This document shows, piece after piece, positions 1 through 12,577 of a stretch of 64,000 nucleotides of DNA (its first letter is position 1; every line of letters begins with the position of its first letter). The DNA comes from Inia geoffrensis (taxonomy: Eukaryota > Chordata > Mammalia > Artiodactyla > Iniidae). Under the pieces are notes generated by a model that was given only the letters and a program-made list of their open reading frames with translations, had not been told where the DNA came from and searched no databases. Where the stretch lies: NCBI GenBank assembly GCA_036417435.1, contig CM070903.1:90293001-90357000 (forward strand), in the 5' to 3' direction. Position numbers and translations under genes: made by a program.

Positions 1-145
1 CAAGTAAGATGAGGCAAATGATACAAATCAAACGGCCCAAAGGAGAAAATGTATATTTACCACTGTCCGTGGGAAACTGAGGTGTTTTTTTAAGCGTATA
101 TGATTTGAAACTCCCAGTGTGCCCTGCATTAAGAAAAGCATTCAT
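1..145. other. Spacer before first SINE
   Basis: AT-rich sequence with no gene signal. Its last 15 bases (131-145, AAGAAAAGCATTCAT) are the upstream target-site copy of the SINE that follows. The junction ATT/AAGAAA resembles the L1 endonuclease nick site. Confidence 0.6.
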
Positions 146-360
146 TGGGGCTTCCCTGGTGGCGCAGTGGTTGAGAGTCCGCCTGCCGATGCAGGGGACG
201 CGGGTTCGTGCCCCGGTCCGGGAGGATCCCGCATGCTGCGGAGCGGCTGGGCCCGTGGGCTGTGGCCGCTGGGCCTGCGCGTCTGGAGCCTGTGCTCCAC
301 AGCGGGAGAGGCCGCAGCAGTGAGAGGCCTGCGTACCGCAAAAAAAAAAAAAAAAAAAAA
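146..360 (+). mobile_element. CHR-type tRNA-derived SINE (SINE A)
   Basis: This is a non-autonomous retroposon of the CHR group, transcribed by RNA polymerase III and mobilised by L1 enzymes. It has the GGGCTTCCCTGGTGGCGCAG head with an A-box-like segment, the B-box-like GGTTCGTGCCC, a GC-rich body and the GTACCGC end, then a pure A tail of about 21 bases. The flanking direct repeats 131-145 and 361-375 are identical over 15 bp, so the insertion is fairly young. Open frames across it are by-products of the SINE sequence. Confidence 0.95.
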
Positions 361-375
361 AAGAAAAGCATTCAT

Positions 376-1260
376 ATCCCTAACCCCCCCACCACACACA
401 CACACAAAGAAGTCCCATTTTTCAAAATAATTAAGCATCCAGGTAATTATTTTTTCTAAAATGTTTACACTGCCTGGATACTTGGGAACTCCTCCAGCGT
501 TTTAAAAGTTTATTTATACCACAGTGTGAGGAAATTCACCACTTAAGAGGGGGCAACAATACTGAAAAGCGGCCAGGGTTTTTAGTGTTTCCATATATTA
601 TCATTCCATGTAGAATATTCTTATTTGAATGTCTTGAGATTGAGTTTCTCAATTCTCAGGAGAGGATACAATTTGAAAGCCTGAACATATAATGTTTAGG
701 TTAAAAACCTTAAAAATGGTAAGGGGAAAAATACTATATTTTGAGCTTATATACAAATGACTCTATAGAGGTGTGTCAATTTTGTGCATAAACTCAATAA
801 AAATCATGTTAGGAAGTGCTACTGGGCAAAATCACTGAACTATTTATATCTAAAGCTGATATTTGCTGATAGCCCAGAAAGATAGCTGCCCGTGTGCTTC
901 CTGTGAATCTTTAAACTGTTACAAAGTTGAAAAATAGGGTAGGTTTAAAATTATATATAATAGTATCTCAGCTTTGATAAATTAATGTAAATTTTTAAAA
1001 GATTAAAAAAGAATCAAACATCAAAATACTACCCATGATTATCATTGGGAGCTTATAGTTAATTTTTGTGAGATTTTTTTCTTTTACTGTATACTTTAGT
1101 CTCTCCACATTTTTCACACTAACTATATGTCACATAAAAAGGAAAAATTATATTTTTTGAAAGAAACTATCAGCAGTCTTTTCATCTTTCTTTGTAAGGA
1201 CAATTAAACCTTAAATATATAATGAGCTTTATAAGTTTTAAAGTATCATGCATCCATTAT
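376..1260. other. AT-rich spacer
   Basis: No gene, repeat or RNA is recognised. There is a short CA-rich run near 394-404, and AATAAA occurs near 797, but no transcript structure supports it as a working signal. Confidence 0.5.
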
Positions 1261-1400
1261 TTCGTTCCAGGTACACAATAGCCTGGGAGGAAGATACTAC
1301 AGAGGACGGCGTCTCACCTACAGATAAGGGAAATGAAGGCCAGAGGTCATCTGACTTTGCAGGATGGCAGGGGACATAAGAGTCAAAGCTTGAAGAACAT
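1261..1400 (-). repeat. MIR SINE fragment
   Basis: It reads as the reverse complement of MIR: a module like 'cagataagggaaatgaaggcc' is followed by 'aggtcatctgactttgcagg', matching the conserved core. It is heavily diverged, as expected for an element that predates placental mammals. Confidence 0.55.
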
Positions 1401-1735
1401 ATCTGGTGTTATGGGGTCCCTGTCTCCCAACACTTAGATTATATACGAGATATAAAACATTGATGGTTTTCACATCTCTTTAAACTAAGTTATAAGGCCA
1501 TTTTCACATCTTAATTTTTTTGTATCCTGTTCCTGTATGTAACACATTGCTAAGAATCAAGCAGATGTTTAATAAACATTTTTTAATTAACTTACAACAA
1601 TCCTTTTCTCTTTGTATATTTTACAACTCATTTATCTATGCAGCTAAACATATTTGCTAAAGAACTGACAGCACTTTAATCAATTTTTTTCTTTAAACTG
1701 CTTTCCAAAGTTTGAAACTCTGGGGCTTTAAATTT

Positions 1736-1788
1736 TATATATATATACATACATATATATATATGTATGTGTATATATATATATATAC
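1736..1788. repeat. (TA)n / (TATG)n simple repeat
   Basis: An alternating purine-pyrimidine tract of TA units interrupted by TACATACA and TATGTATG. It is likely length-variable. Confidence 0.9.
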
Positions 1789-4474
1789 TTTCCTGACCAT
1801 CCATGCAGTTTTAGGGGAAAGGATATAAGGAACGAATAACATGAATATTCACTAAGCAGTTTATAAAGGGTAATGCCTAGCAAGGGTAAACAGGCATTGC
1901 ATCACTGCCAGCTCTCCAGGCCCAGTGGGAAGTGGAAAGAGAGAGAGAGGGAGGCAGGTACTCTCCATTTAGCCATTTTCCCAGACTGGTCCCAGAGTGA
2001 GATCAGTAGTCAGGACAAATGGAGTTCTAAGGGACAGTCCCAAGATGCATGATAGAGAAGGGGGAAATGAAGAAACAAACACCCCAAGATGCCACGATGA
2101 ACAAGATATTACTTAGAGTTTCCAAGTTCCTTTCCAGGGTTGCTCATTTGTTGTAAGTGATCTGCATCAGCAGAGCCACTGCAAACATAGATGAGTAAAC
2201 TAGAAAGAGGCACCCCTTCCTCCCAGCAGACACAATCTTGACCAAAGCACACAGCTTGGTGAGTGGCCTGGGGTTTGGATTATACCCACTTGTTCCCTGA
2301 CCAGGGATTCACACAGTAAGCAATGTGCACAACTGTATGCCACAGTTCCCTGCATGAAGTGGAAACATAATCAAGTTGGGTCAGCCTCTAACTGGAAGAT
2401 ATTTTTGACTCCTTGACAACAAAGTAACCTTTTGTTTAATGGATACACATACACACGCATCTGATATGTAATAGAGACAAAGAGATGATTTGCAGAATCC
2501 AGAGGTAAATGAATTCCCAGTTAAAAGGAAAATGGATGCCCACCTCACAGAGTATAGTAATGACGAATAAGATAATACACATCAAACACAGAGCACAATA
2601 CCTAGTGTGAATCATTCAGTAAAATATTGGTTCTCTGCCATTTTCCCCTGAAACTATTTTGATAAAGCTGCTGTTACAGTGGTAATTTTATTTTTTTACA
2701 GTGGTAATTTTTAAAAATCCAACTCTTTCTTGCCATAAGTCACAAAGTCTTCATATTTCCCCACTTAGGAACAAACTTTTTCCCTCCCTCACCATCATTC
2801 TCTATACCAAGTACATTTTAGAGTAGCAGGCAGTATGCCATAGACACTGAACCCATCTGGAAGAACTGTAAATTAGTTTTGTATGATATGTTAGTACAAA
2901 ACACAAAGCCAGCTCTGACTTTACATTTTGTAATAAAGCTAAAATCTGGCCCATGTTTGCAAAATTTTGCCAGCATTTGCTATGGGTCTGTGACTGTCAT
3001 TAACCCGTAGATATGAACCCATCCCAAAGACAAAAGATTCCAGATCGGCTGAGAGCTGAGCAGAAATCAGGCATATATCCCAAATGTCCCTGACCCTGAA
3101 AAAAATGAGAAGTTGATGCACAAAATTGTGTAGGAAAAATGTTCAGAGTCATATCTTTCAATGAACTTGGGTCACAGTCCTTTCTGCAGCTCTTCTATCT
3201 CTTCCAAATGAACCTCAGAGACGGGTTGTTTCTGAATGTTTACCATGGCTTCTGGGGCAGCCATGAACTCTCTCCTTCCCTATAGCTTTCTCGTTAAAAA
3301 ACTGTAAATGTGTAGAGAATTCACCTGCCATATCTTGACCAAATTAAAAGGCAGTGGTAAAAAGACAGCATGCTCTGTTAGTAGTCTCAGTTCTGGCCTT
3401 GACTTCCACAGTGGCATAGAGTGATGTTGTTTTTAAGATAGTCATTATACTCTCCTTAAGGCTGCAGCCTTCTCAGAACTTCTGAACCCTGGAATCTCAC
3501 AAGTAGACAATGACCCCCAAGGTGTTCGTTTATATTTTATTAAAATGTCATGCAGCCAGATTTTTCTGACCTGGTATAGCTTTAACCAGGGACAATTTCT
3601 AGAGGATGAAATTCAAGGCAATGATCTAACACACAGTATCTTAATAAATGGGAAATCGTACAAATCAGAGAACTTCTATCATAGCAGCAAGTTTGAAAAT
3701 AATAGAGGCCATTATACAGAATACGGGTCAAATACCAGAATTAGGCAACCCAAATCGGAATGAGAATGTATACAAAACAACAGAGTACAAATATTTTAAA
3801 GCCAGGGAAACAAAAATAAGATTCTTTTAAGAACAAGGTAGTGGAGGGAAAGATAACAGAAAACAAGTTAAGAGCTTAAGTTCCCTTTGGGTTCCTCTGA
3901 GTTGTAACAGCTCCCCAGCTGAGCATACCAGGTGAGACCTGATCTTACAAGGTGCTGAGCAGAGAAGAAAACAGGACCCAGGTTTTGCTTCCATCCTTTG
4001 ACTCTCACCCAACATTGTACACTCCCACCATCTGGTTGACTTTTAGTACTCATGAAGGACACAAGTGCCTCTTTTCAAACAACTCCAAATCTTGAATCTC
4101 ATTTTCACTCACACCCATAGGTAAAGCAGCGGCCACTATTGTGATGCTTAAAAAAAAAAAATCTCAAAAATAAATATACCAATAATCTCAACTAAATTTC
4201 ATTGTTTGTATGTGACTTATCTGCCCTGCCATACACATTAAACACCAAGTCTAGGTCAATTCATTGCTTTGTAATCCACAAGTCCTAGCCCAACACCTTG
4301 AATAAAGGAAATGTTTAGACATTTATTCATCTATTTACACCATATCAATATATTTTCCTAAGTTCAAAGTTATTATTGATACTTCGTTAAGAACAAATTG
4401 ATAGCCATTTAAAATGCAGAAGAGAACAGTTTCAGCACCATTCTGTTTCCCCCTGCATGATTTTTGTATTCATT
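1789..4474. other. Spacer, no gene seen
   Basis: Only short frames (60-72 codons) occur here, with no family resemblance or splice context. There is a small GA-rich patch near 1938-1950, a 22-bp tandem duplication at 2674-2711, and an A run at 4149-4160. The rest is unassigned. Confidence 0.5.
2674..2711. repeat. Short direct duplication around a T run
   Basis: TTACAGTGGTAATTTT occurs at 2674-2689 and again at 2696-2711, separated by A and a T run. Replication slippage or a tiny T-tailed insertion are both possible. Confidence 0.7.
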
Positions 4475-4590
4475 CGGTCCACAAGGGTAAGAATGAGGTA
4501 CCTTGCTAGATGTCCCTGGGATACCAGAGTAAAGACAAGATGTCTGGCCACCAGAATCTAGTTAGGGAGACAACAAAGTGAGCAAATGAT
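4475..4590 (-). repeat. L2-like LINE fragment
   Basis: It follows the antisense L2 3'-end layout, with 'gtattcattcggtccaca', 'ctgggataccagagtaaagac' and 'ctagttagggagacaa' in that order. Highly diverged. Confidence 0.4.
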
Positions 4591-5484
4591 TGAAACAATG
4601 TAGTTTTTCATTGTTAGTAGTTTTGCCTCTAAAATTATCTAGAAAGAGGCTGATACTGGGATTCCAGATTAGGAATTATCAGTTGGCCTCCTCCTGCAGA
4701 TCCAGGACCCTGGGGTTCCCAGGAGAGATACAATCACAGAAATGTGCTAGATGTGCACGTGGTCTTCATGACTCAGGGATCCTATCAAGTTCAAGACTGA
4801 CTCCCATGCACATGGCAGACCCTCTATACTTGCTGCTCAAAACAAAAGTGGGCTGGGACAGACAACTTTTGAGCCATAAGCTCTTCGAGTAGGCTATAGG
4901 AGCATAAATGTGGATAACACCTACTTTTCTTGATAAACAGTCCAGCTTCCCAGTTAGCCCTCTCAGGGCAAGGGAACCCCTCCCAAGAGTCAGGCAGGCC
5001 CAAGGCAATCTCACTGTAGCATCTGAATTCCAGGAGAGACAGTCCACTGAAAGCTAGAAGGACAGGATATTGTTTGAATTATCTCTGCACAATTCCTGAG
5101 GCCTAGACAATGTCTGATCCTTAGTAAGCCTTCAAGAAAAGTTTGTTAAATGAATAAGTAAATTAATGAATCAGGATAGGACGTAAAGCAATGACTCTAA
5201 AGAGAAGACACCAAACATAGACCAGAGGTCACGCAAAGTAAAAAGAGTCTTCTATCTTCTCTCATCGAATTGAAATTTATACCACCACCCCCTTAAAACG
5301 GACCTTGGTCCAGTACAGTCCTTGGTATTGACCTTTCTTCTTGGAATGAATGAGAAGAGGAATCATAGCTCTCCCTAGAGATGAAAGGGTGAGCAATAAG
5401 TTTATTTTAAAAGTATGCTCAAAGTATTGCTGGGAATACAGTAGAAGAAAGGAGAATGCACTTACTTCATTCAGCCTTAAGGTT
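4591..5484. other. Spacer with a possible L2 3' end
   Basis: No gene is seen. Bases 5085-5160 ('cctagacaatgtctgatcc ... gtttgttaaatgaataag') resemble the sense L2 3' end. Bases 5485-5501 are the upstream target-site copy of the L1 that follows. Confidence 0.4.
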
Positions 5485-5501
5485 AAAGAAGGCTTATTAG
5501 A

Positions 5502-7834
5502 GCGGAGACCTTCAAGATGGCAGAGGAGTAAGACGGGGAGATCACCTTCCTCCCCATAAATACATCAGAAGCACACCTACATGTGCAACAACTCCTATAA
5601 AACACTTACTGAATGCTGCCAGAAGACCTCAGACCTCCCAAAAGGCAAGAAACCCCCCACGTACCTGGGTAGGGCAAAAGAAAAAAGAATAAACAGAGAC
5701 AAAAGGATAGGGACGGGACCTGTACCTCTGGGAGGGAGCTGTGAAGGAGGAAAGGTTTCCACACATTACGAAGCCCCTTCACTGGCAGAGACAGTGGGTG
5801 CCAGGGGGGAAGCTTCCGAACCACAGAGGAGAGCACAGCAACAGGGGTGCAGACGGCAAAGCAGAGAGATTCCCACACAGAGGATCGGGGCCGACTAGCA
5901 CTCACCAGCCCGAGAGGCTTGTCTTCTCAGCCGCCAGGGCGGGTGGGGGCTGGGAGCTGAGGCTCGGGCTTCGGTCGGAGGTCAGGGAGAGGACTGGGGC
6001 TGCTGGCGTGAAAACAGCCTGAAGTGCACCACAGCTGGCTGGGAGTAAGTCTGGGAAAACGTCTGGAACTGCCTAAGAGTCAAGAGACCATTGTTTCCTG
6101 GTGCTCGAGGAGAGGGGATTCAGAGCACCGCCTAAACCTGCTCCAGTGACGGGCGCAAGCCGCGGCTATCAGCGTGGAGAGACTGGCATGAGGCGCTAAG
6201 GCTGCTGCTTCAGCCACCAAGAAGCCTGTGTGTGAGCACAGGTCACCATCCACACCTCCCCTCCCGGGGAGCCTGTGCACCCCGCCACTGCCAGGGTCCC
6301 GTGATCCAGGGGCAACTTCCTCAGGAGAAGGCACGGCACGCCTCAGGCTGGTGCGATGTCACCCTGGCCTCTGCCACCGCAGGATCGCCCTGCATTCCAT
6401 ACCCCTCCCTACCCCAAGCCTGAGTAAGCCAGAGCCCCCGAATGAGCTGCTCCTTTAACCCAGTCCTGTGTGGGTGGGAACAGACACCCTCCAGTGACCT
6501 ACACACAGAGGCGGGGCCAACTCCAAATCTGAACCCCAAGAGCTGTGCAAACAAAGAAGAGAGAGGGAAAACTCTCCCAGCAGCCTCAGGAGCAGCGGAT
6601 TAAATCTCCACAGTCAACTTAATGTACACTGCACCTCTGGAATACCTGAATAGACAGCGAATCATCCCAAAATGAGGCAGTGGACTTTGGGAGCAACTGT
6701 AGACTTGGGGTTTCCTTTCTGCATCTAATTTGTTTCTGGTCTTACGTTTATCTTAGTTTAATATTTAGAGTTTATTATCATTGGTAGATTTGTTTATTGA
6801 TTTGGTTGCTATCTTCCTTTTTTATTAATATATAGATTTTTTTTTTCCTTTTTCTCTTTTGTGACTGTGTATGTGAATGCTTCTTTGTGTGATTTTGTCG
6901 GCATAGCTTTGCTTTTACCATTCGTCCTAGGGTCTGTCCATTTCTTGGGGGTTTTTTTTAGTATCGTTTTTAGCACTTGTTATAATTGTTGGATTTGTTT
7001 TTTGGTTTGGTTGCTCTCTTCTTTCTTTCTTCTTTTTTAATAATTTTTAAATTTTTAATCTTTTTTATTTTAATAACTTTATTTTATTTATGTTTTCTTT
7101 CTTTCTTTCTTTTTTTCTCCCTTTTCTTCTGAGCTGTGTGGTTGACAGTGTCTTGGTGCTCCAGCTGGGTGTCAGGCATCTGACGTGGGAGAGCCAAGAT
7201 AAGGAAATTGGTCCATCAGAGACCTCCCAGCTCCACGTATTATCTTTTTGTGTGTGTGGTATGCGGGCCTCTCACTGTTGTGGCCTCTCCCATTGCGGAG
7301 CACAGGCTCCGGACGTGCAGGCTCAGTGGCCATGGCTCATGGGCCTAGCCACTCCGCAGCATGTGGGATCTTCCCAGACCGGGGCATGAACCCATGTCCC
7401 CTAGCATCAGGGGGCGGACCCTCAACCACCACATCACCAGGGAAGCCCTCCGCGTATTATCAAACTGCGAAAGCTCTCCCAGAGACCTCCATCTCAATGC
7501 TAAGACCCAGCTACACTCAACAACCAGCAAGCTACACTGCTGGATGCCTTATGACAAACAACTAGCAAGACAATAACTAATCCCACCCATTAGCAGAGAG
7601 GATGCTTAAAATCATAATAAGTTCACATACACCCCAAAAAACTACGCAGTCCTGCCCATCATAAAGACAAGATCAAGCCTCATCCAAAAGAACACAAGAA
7701 CCAGTCCCCTCCAACAGTAAGCCTGCACAACCCAAGAACAAACCTTGGCCACTAGGGGCAGACACCAAAAACAACAGGACCTATGAACCTGCGGCCTGCG
7801 AAAAGGAGACCCCAAACAAAGTAAGTTAAGCAAA
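5502..7834 (+). promoter_or_regulatory. L1 #1 5'UTR / internal promoter region
   Basis: This non-coding leader precedes ORF1 and aligns throughout with the start of L1 #2. It has a GC-rich first part (about 5700-6600) and a T-rich second part (about 6700-7130). L1 5'UTRs carry an internal RNA polymerase II promoter; that role is inferred from the family, as I cannot place a start motif. Without the SINE it is about 2.12 kb, over twice the human L1 5'UTR. Open frames inside it are incidental. Confidence 0.8.
7245..7448 (-). mobile_element. CHR-type SINE in L1 #1 5'UTR (SINE B)
   Basis: An antisense copy: a degenerate T/GT-rich tail (7245-7257) precedes 'ggtatgcgggcctctcactg', and the reversed head ends in CAGGGAAGCCC. 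Flanks CCACGTATTATC (7233-7244) and CCGCGTATTATC (7450-7461) are target-site copies with one mismatch. L1 #2 keeps the matching unoccupied site CCATGTAATATC at 37887-37898. It inserted after L1 #1 did. Confidence 0.93.
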
Positions 7835-8726
7835 ATGAGAAGACAGAGAAACACACAGCAGATGAAGGAGCAAAGCAAAAACCCACAAGACCAAACAAAT
7901 GAAGAGGAAATAGGCAGTCTACCTGAAAAAGAATTCAGAGTAATGATAGTAAAAGTGATCCAAAATCTTGGAAATAGAATGGAGAAAATACAAGGAATGT
8001 TAAACAAGGACCTAGAAGAACTAAAGAGCAAACAAACAATGATGAACAACACAATAAATGACATTAAAAATTCTCTAGAAGGAATCCATAGCAGAATTAC
8101 TGAGGCAGAAGAACAGATAAGTGACCTGGAAGATAAAATAGTGGAAATAACTACCACAGAGCAGAATAAAGAAAAAAGAATGAAAAGAATGAGGACAGTC
8201 TCAGAGACCTCTGGGGCAACATTAAACGCAACAATATTTAAATTATAAGGGACCCAGGAAAAGAAGAGAAAAAGAAAGAGACTGAGAAAATATTTGAAGA
8301 GATTATAGTTGAAAACTTCCCTAATATGGGAAAGGAAATAGTCAATCAAGTGCAGGTAGTGCAGAGAGTCCCATACAGGATAAATCTAAGGAGAAACACA
8401 CAAAGACACATATTAATCAAACTATCAAAAATTAAATACAAAGTAAAAATATTGAAAGCAGCAAGGGAAAAACAACAAATAACATACAAGGGAATCCCCA
8501 AAAGGTGAACAGTTGATCTTTCAGCAGAAACTCTGCAAGCCAGAAGGGAGTGACAGGACATATTTAAAGTGATGAAAGGGAAAAACCTACAACCAAGATT
8601 ACTCTACCCAGCAAGGATCTCATTCAGATTCAATGGAGAAATTAAAACCTTTTCAGAAGGCAAAAGTTAAGAGGATTCAGCACCACCAAACCAGCTTTAC
8701 AACAAATGCTAAAGGAACTTCTCTAG
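7835..8726 (+). pseudogene. L1 #1 ORF1 remnant (RNA-binding chaperone)
   Basis: L1 ORF1p is a trimeric RNA-binding protein that coats L1 RNA. The first 118 or so codons are open: a polar start, EEEIGSLPEKEF, then a heptad-like coiled coil (MEKIQGMLNKDLEELKSKQ ... ITEAEEQISDLEDKI). Near 8188 one base is missing compared with L1 #2 (AAAAGAATGAGG against AAAAGAATTGAGG). The frame shifts and ends at 8248. The RNA-binding C-terminal part follows in other frames (for example from 8326) up to the conserved end QQMLKELL and stop at 8724-8726. Confidence 0.9.
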
Positions 8727-8783
8727 GCAGGAAACACAAGAGAAGGAAATACCTACAATAACAAACCCAAAACAATTTGAAAA

Positions 8784-11700
8784 ATGGTAATAGGAACATA
8801 CATATCGATAACTACCTTAAGTATAAATGGATTAAATGCTCCAAACAGAAGACATAGACTGGATGAATGGATTAAAAAACAAGACCTGTATATGTGCTGT
8901 CTGCAAGTGACCCACTTCAGACCTAGGGACACATACAGACTGAAAGTGAAGGAATGGAAAAAGATATTCCATGCAAATGGAAATCAAAAGAAAGCTGGAG
9001 TAGCAATTCTCATATCAGATAAAATAGACTTTAAAATAAAGACTATTACAAGAGACAAAAAAGGACACTACATAATGATCAAGGGATCAAATCAAGAAGA
9101 AGACATAACAATTGTACATATTTATGCACCCAACATAGGAGCAACAAAATATATAAGGCAAATGCTAACAGCCATAAAAGGGGAAATCGACAGAACACAA
9201 TCGTAGTAGGGGACTTTAACAGCCCACCATCACCAACAGACAAAAAATCCAAAATGAATGTAAATAAGGAAACTCAAGCCTTAAATGACACATTAAAAAA
9301 GATGGACTTAATTGATATTTATAGGACATTCCATCCAAAAACAACAGAATACACTTTCATCTCACATGCTCATGGTACATTTTCCAGAATAGAACATATC
9401 TTGGGTCACAAATTAAGCCTTTGTACATTTAAGAAAATTGTAATCGTATCAAGTATCTTTTCTGACCACACCGCTATGAGACTAGATATCAATTACAAGA
9501 AAAAATCTGTAAAAAATACAAACACATGGAGGCTAAACAATACACTACTAAATGACCAAGAGATCACTGAAGGAATCAAAGAGGAAATTTTAAAAGTACC
9601 TAGAACCAAATGCCAGTGAAAACACGATGACCCAAAACCAGTGGGATGCAGCAAAAGCAGGTCTAAGAGGGAAGTTTATAGCAATACAATTGTACCTCAA
9701 TAAGCAAGAAACATGACAAATTAACAACCTAACCTTACACCTAAAGCAATTAGAGAAAGAAGATCAAAACAACCCCAAAGTTAGCAGAAGGAAAACAATC
9801 ATAAAGATCAGATCAGAAATAAATGAAAAAGAAATGAAGGAAACAATAGCACAGATCAATAAAACTAAAACCTAGTTCTTTGAGAAGATAAACAAAATTG
9901 ATAAACCATTAGCCTGACTCATCAAGAAGAAAAAGGGAGAAGACTCAAACAATAGAATTAGAAATGAAAAAGAAGTAGCAACTGACACTGAGAAATACAA
10001 AGGATCAGGAGAGATTACTACAAGCAACTACACGCCAATAAAATGGACAACCTGGAAGAAATGGACAAATTCTTAGAAAAGCACAACCTTCCGAGACTGA
10101 ACCAGGAAGAAATAGAAAATATACACAGACCAATCACAAGCACTGAAATTGAAAGTGTGATTAAAAATCTTCCAACAAAAGCCCAGGACCATATGGCTTC
10201 ACAGGCAAATTCTATCAAACATTTAGAGAAAAGCTAACACCTATCCTTCTCAAACTGTTCCAAAATATAGCAGAGGGAGGAACACTCCCAAACTCATTCA
10301 ATGAGGCCACCATCACCAAGATACCAAAACCAGACAAAGATGTCACAAAGAAAGAAAACTACAGGCCAATATCACTGATGAACATAGATGCAAAAATCCT
10401 CACAAAAATACTAGCAAACAGAATCCAACAGCACATTAAAAGGATCATACACCATGATCAAGTGGGGTTTATCCCATGAATGCAAGGATTCTTCAATATC
10501 CACAAATCAATCAATGTGATACACCATATTAAAAAATTGTAGGAGAAAAAGCATATGATCATCTCAATAGATGCAGAAACAGCTTTTGACAAAATTCAAC
10601 ACTGATTTATGATAAAAAACCTCCAGAAAGTAGGCATAGAAGGAATTTACTTCAACATAATAAAGGCCATATACAACAAACCCACAGCCAACATCGTTCT
10701 CAATGGTGAAAAATTGAAACCATTTCCTCTAAGATCAGGAACAAGACAAGGTTGTCCACTCTCACCACTATTATTCAACATAGTTTTGGAAGTTTTAGCC
10801 ACAGCAATCAGAGAAGAAAAAGAAATAAAAGGAATACAAATCGGAAAAGAAGAAGTAAAGCTGTCACTGTTTGCAGATGACATGATACTATACTTAGAGG
10901 ATCCTAAAGATGCTACCAGAAAACTACTAGAGCTAATCAATGAATTTAGTAAAGTAGCAGGATACAAAATTAATGCACAGAAATCTCTTGCATTCCTATA
11001 CACTAATGATGAAAAATCTGAAAGAGTAAAGAAACACTCCCATTTACCATTGCAACAAAAAGAATAAAATACCTAGGAATAAACTATGTAAGGAGACAAA
11101 AGACCTGTATGCAGAAAACTATAAGACTCTGATGAAAGAAATTAAAGATGATACCAACAGATGGAGAGATATACCATGTTCTTGGATTGGAAGAATCAAC
11201 ACTGTGAAAATGACTCTACTACCCAAAGCAATTGACAGATTCAATGCAATCCCTATCAAACTACCAGTGGCATTTTTCATAGAACTAGAACAAAAAATTT
11301 CACAATTTGTATGGAAACACAAAAGACCCCAAATAGCCAAAGCAATCTTGAGACAGAAAAATGGAGCTGGAGGAATCAGGCGCCCGGACTTCCGACTATT
11401 TTACAAAGCTACAGTAAAGTAATCAAGACAGTATGGTACTGTCACAGAAACAGAAATATAGATCAATGGAAAAGGATAGAAAGCCCAGAGATAAACCCCC
11501 ACACATAAGGTCACCTTATTTTTGATAAAGGAGGCAAGAAAAGACAGCCTCTTCAATAAGTGGTGCTGGGAAAACTGGACAGCTACATGTAAAAGAATAA
11601 AATTAGAACACTCCCTAACACCATACACAAAAATAAACTCAAAATGGATTAACAACCTAAATGTAAGGCCAGACACTATCAAACTCCTAGAGGAAAACAT

Positions 11701-12577
11701 AGGCAGAACACTCTATGACATAAATCACAACAAGATCCTTTTTGACCCACCTCCTAGAGAAAGGGAAATAAAAACAAAAATAAACAAATGGGACCTAATG
11801 AAACTTAAAAGCTTTTGCACAGCAACGGAAACCATAAACAAGATGAAAAAACAACCCTCAGAAGGGGAGAAAATATCTGCAAATGAAGCAAATGACAAAG
11901 GATTTATCTCCAAAATATACAAGCAGCTCATGCAGCTCAATATCAAAAAAAAACAAACAACCCAATCCAACAATGGGCAGAAGACCTAAACAGACATTTC
12001 TCCAAAGAAGATATACAGATTGCCAAGAAACACATGAAAGGATGCTCAACATCACTAATCATTAGAGAAATGCAAATCAAAACTACAATGAGGTATCACC
12101 TCACACCAGTCAGAATGGACATCGTGAAATATCTACAAACAATAAATGCTAGAGAGGGTGTGGAGAAAAGGGAACCCTCTTGCACTGTTGGTGGGAATGT
12201 AAATTGATATCCCCACTATAGAGAACAGTATGGAGGTTCCTTAAAAATCTAAAAATAGAACTACCATATGAGCCAGCACTCCCACTACTGGGCATATACC
12301 CTGAGAAAACCATAATTCAAAAGTCATGTACCACAATGTTCACTGCAGCTTTATTTACAATAGCCAGGACACTAGGCAACCTAAGTGTCCATCGACAGAT
12401 GACTGGATAAAGAAGTTGTGGCACATATATACAATGGAATATTGCTCAGCCATAAAAAGAAACAAAATTGAGTTATTTGTAGTGAGGTGGATGGGCCTAG
12501 AGTCTGTCATACAGAGTGAAGTAAGTCAGAAAGAGAAAGACAAATACTGTATGCTAACACATGTATATGGAATCTAA
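8784..12577 (+). pseudogene. L1 #1 ORF2 remnant (endonuclease / reverse transcriptase)
   Basis: L1 ORF2p nicks target DNA and reverse-transcribes from the nick. The endonuclease starts at 8784 (MVIGTYISITTLSINGLN), but codon 42 (8907-8909) is GTG, giving CLQVTHF where L1 #2 has QETHF, so the catalytic glutamate is lost. The frame breaks near 9190-9206 and many times after. The reverse transcriptase core is well kept at 10609-11067, with [15 protein letters not shown] and the catalytic FADD at 10870-10881. Later pieces lead to the usual end THVYGI and stop at 12575-12577. Confidence 0.92.

Noticed and set aside
105..459. Cluster of overlapping frames of 72-103 codons at the window start
   Set aside because: All lie across SINE A. 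The same peptide patterns recur at each other SINE copy (13.0, 24.2, 42.3 and 48.0 kb), so they are repeat by-products.
7642..8349. 235-codon minus-strand frame, the longest in the window
   Set aside because: It is the antisense of the L1 #1 5'UTR end and ORF1. The low-complexity hydrophobic product reflects the A-rich sense strand of L1.
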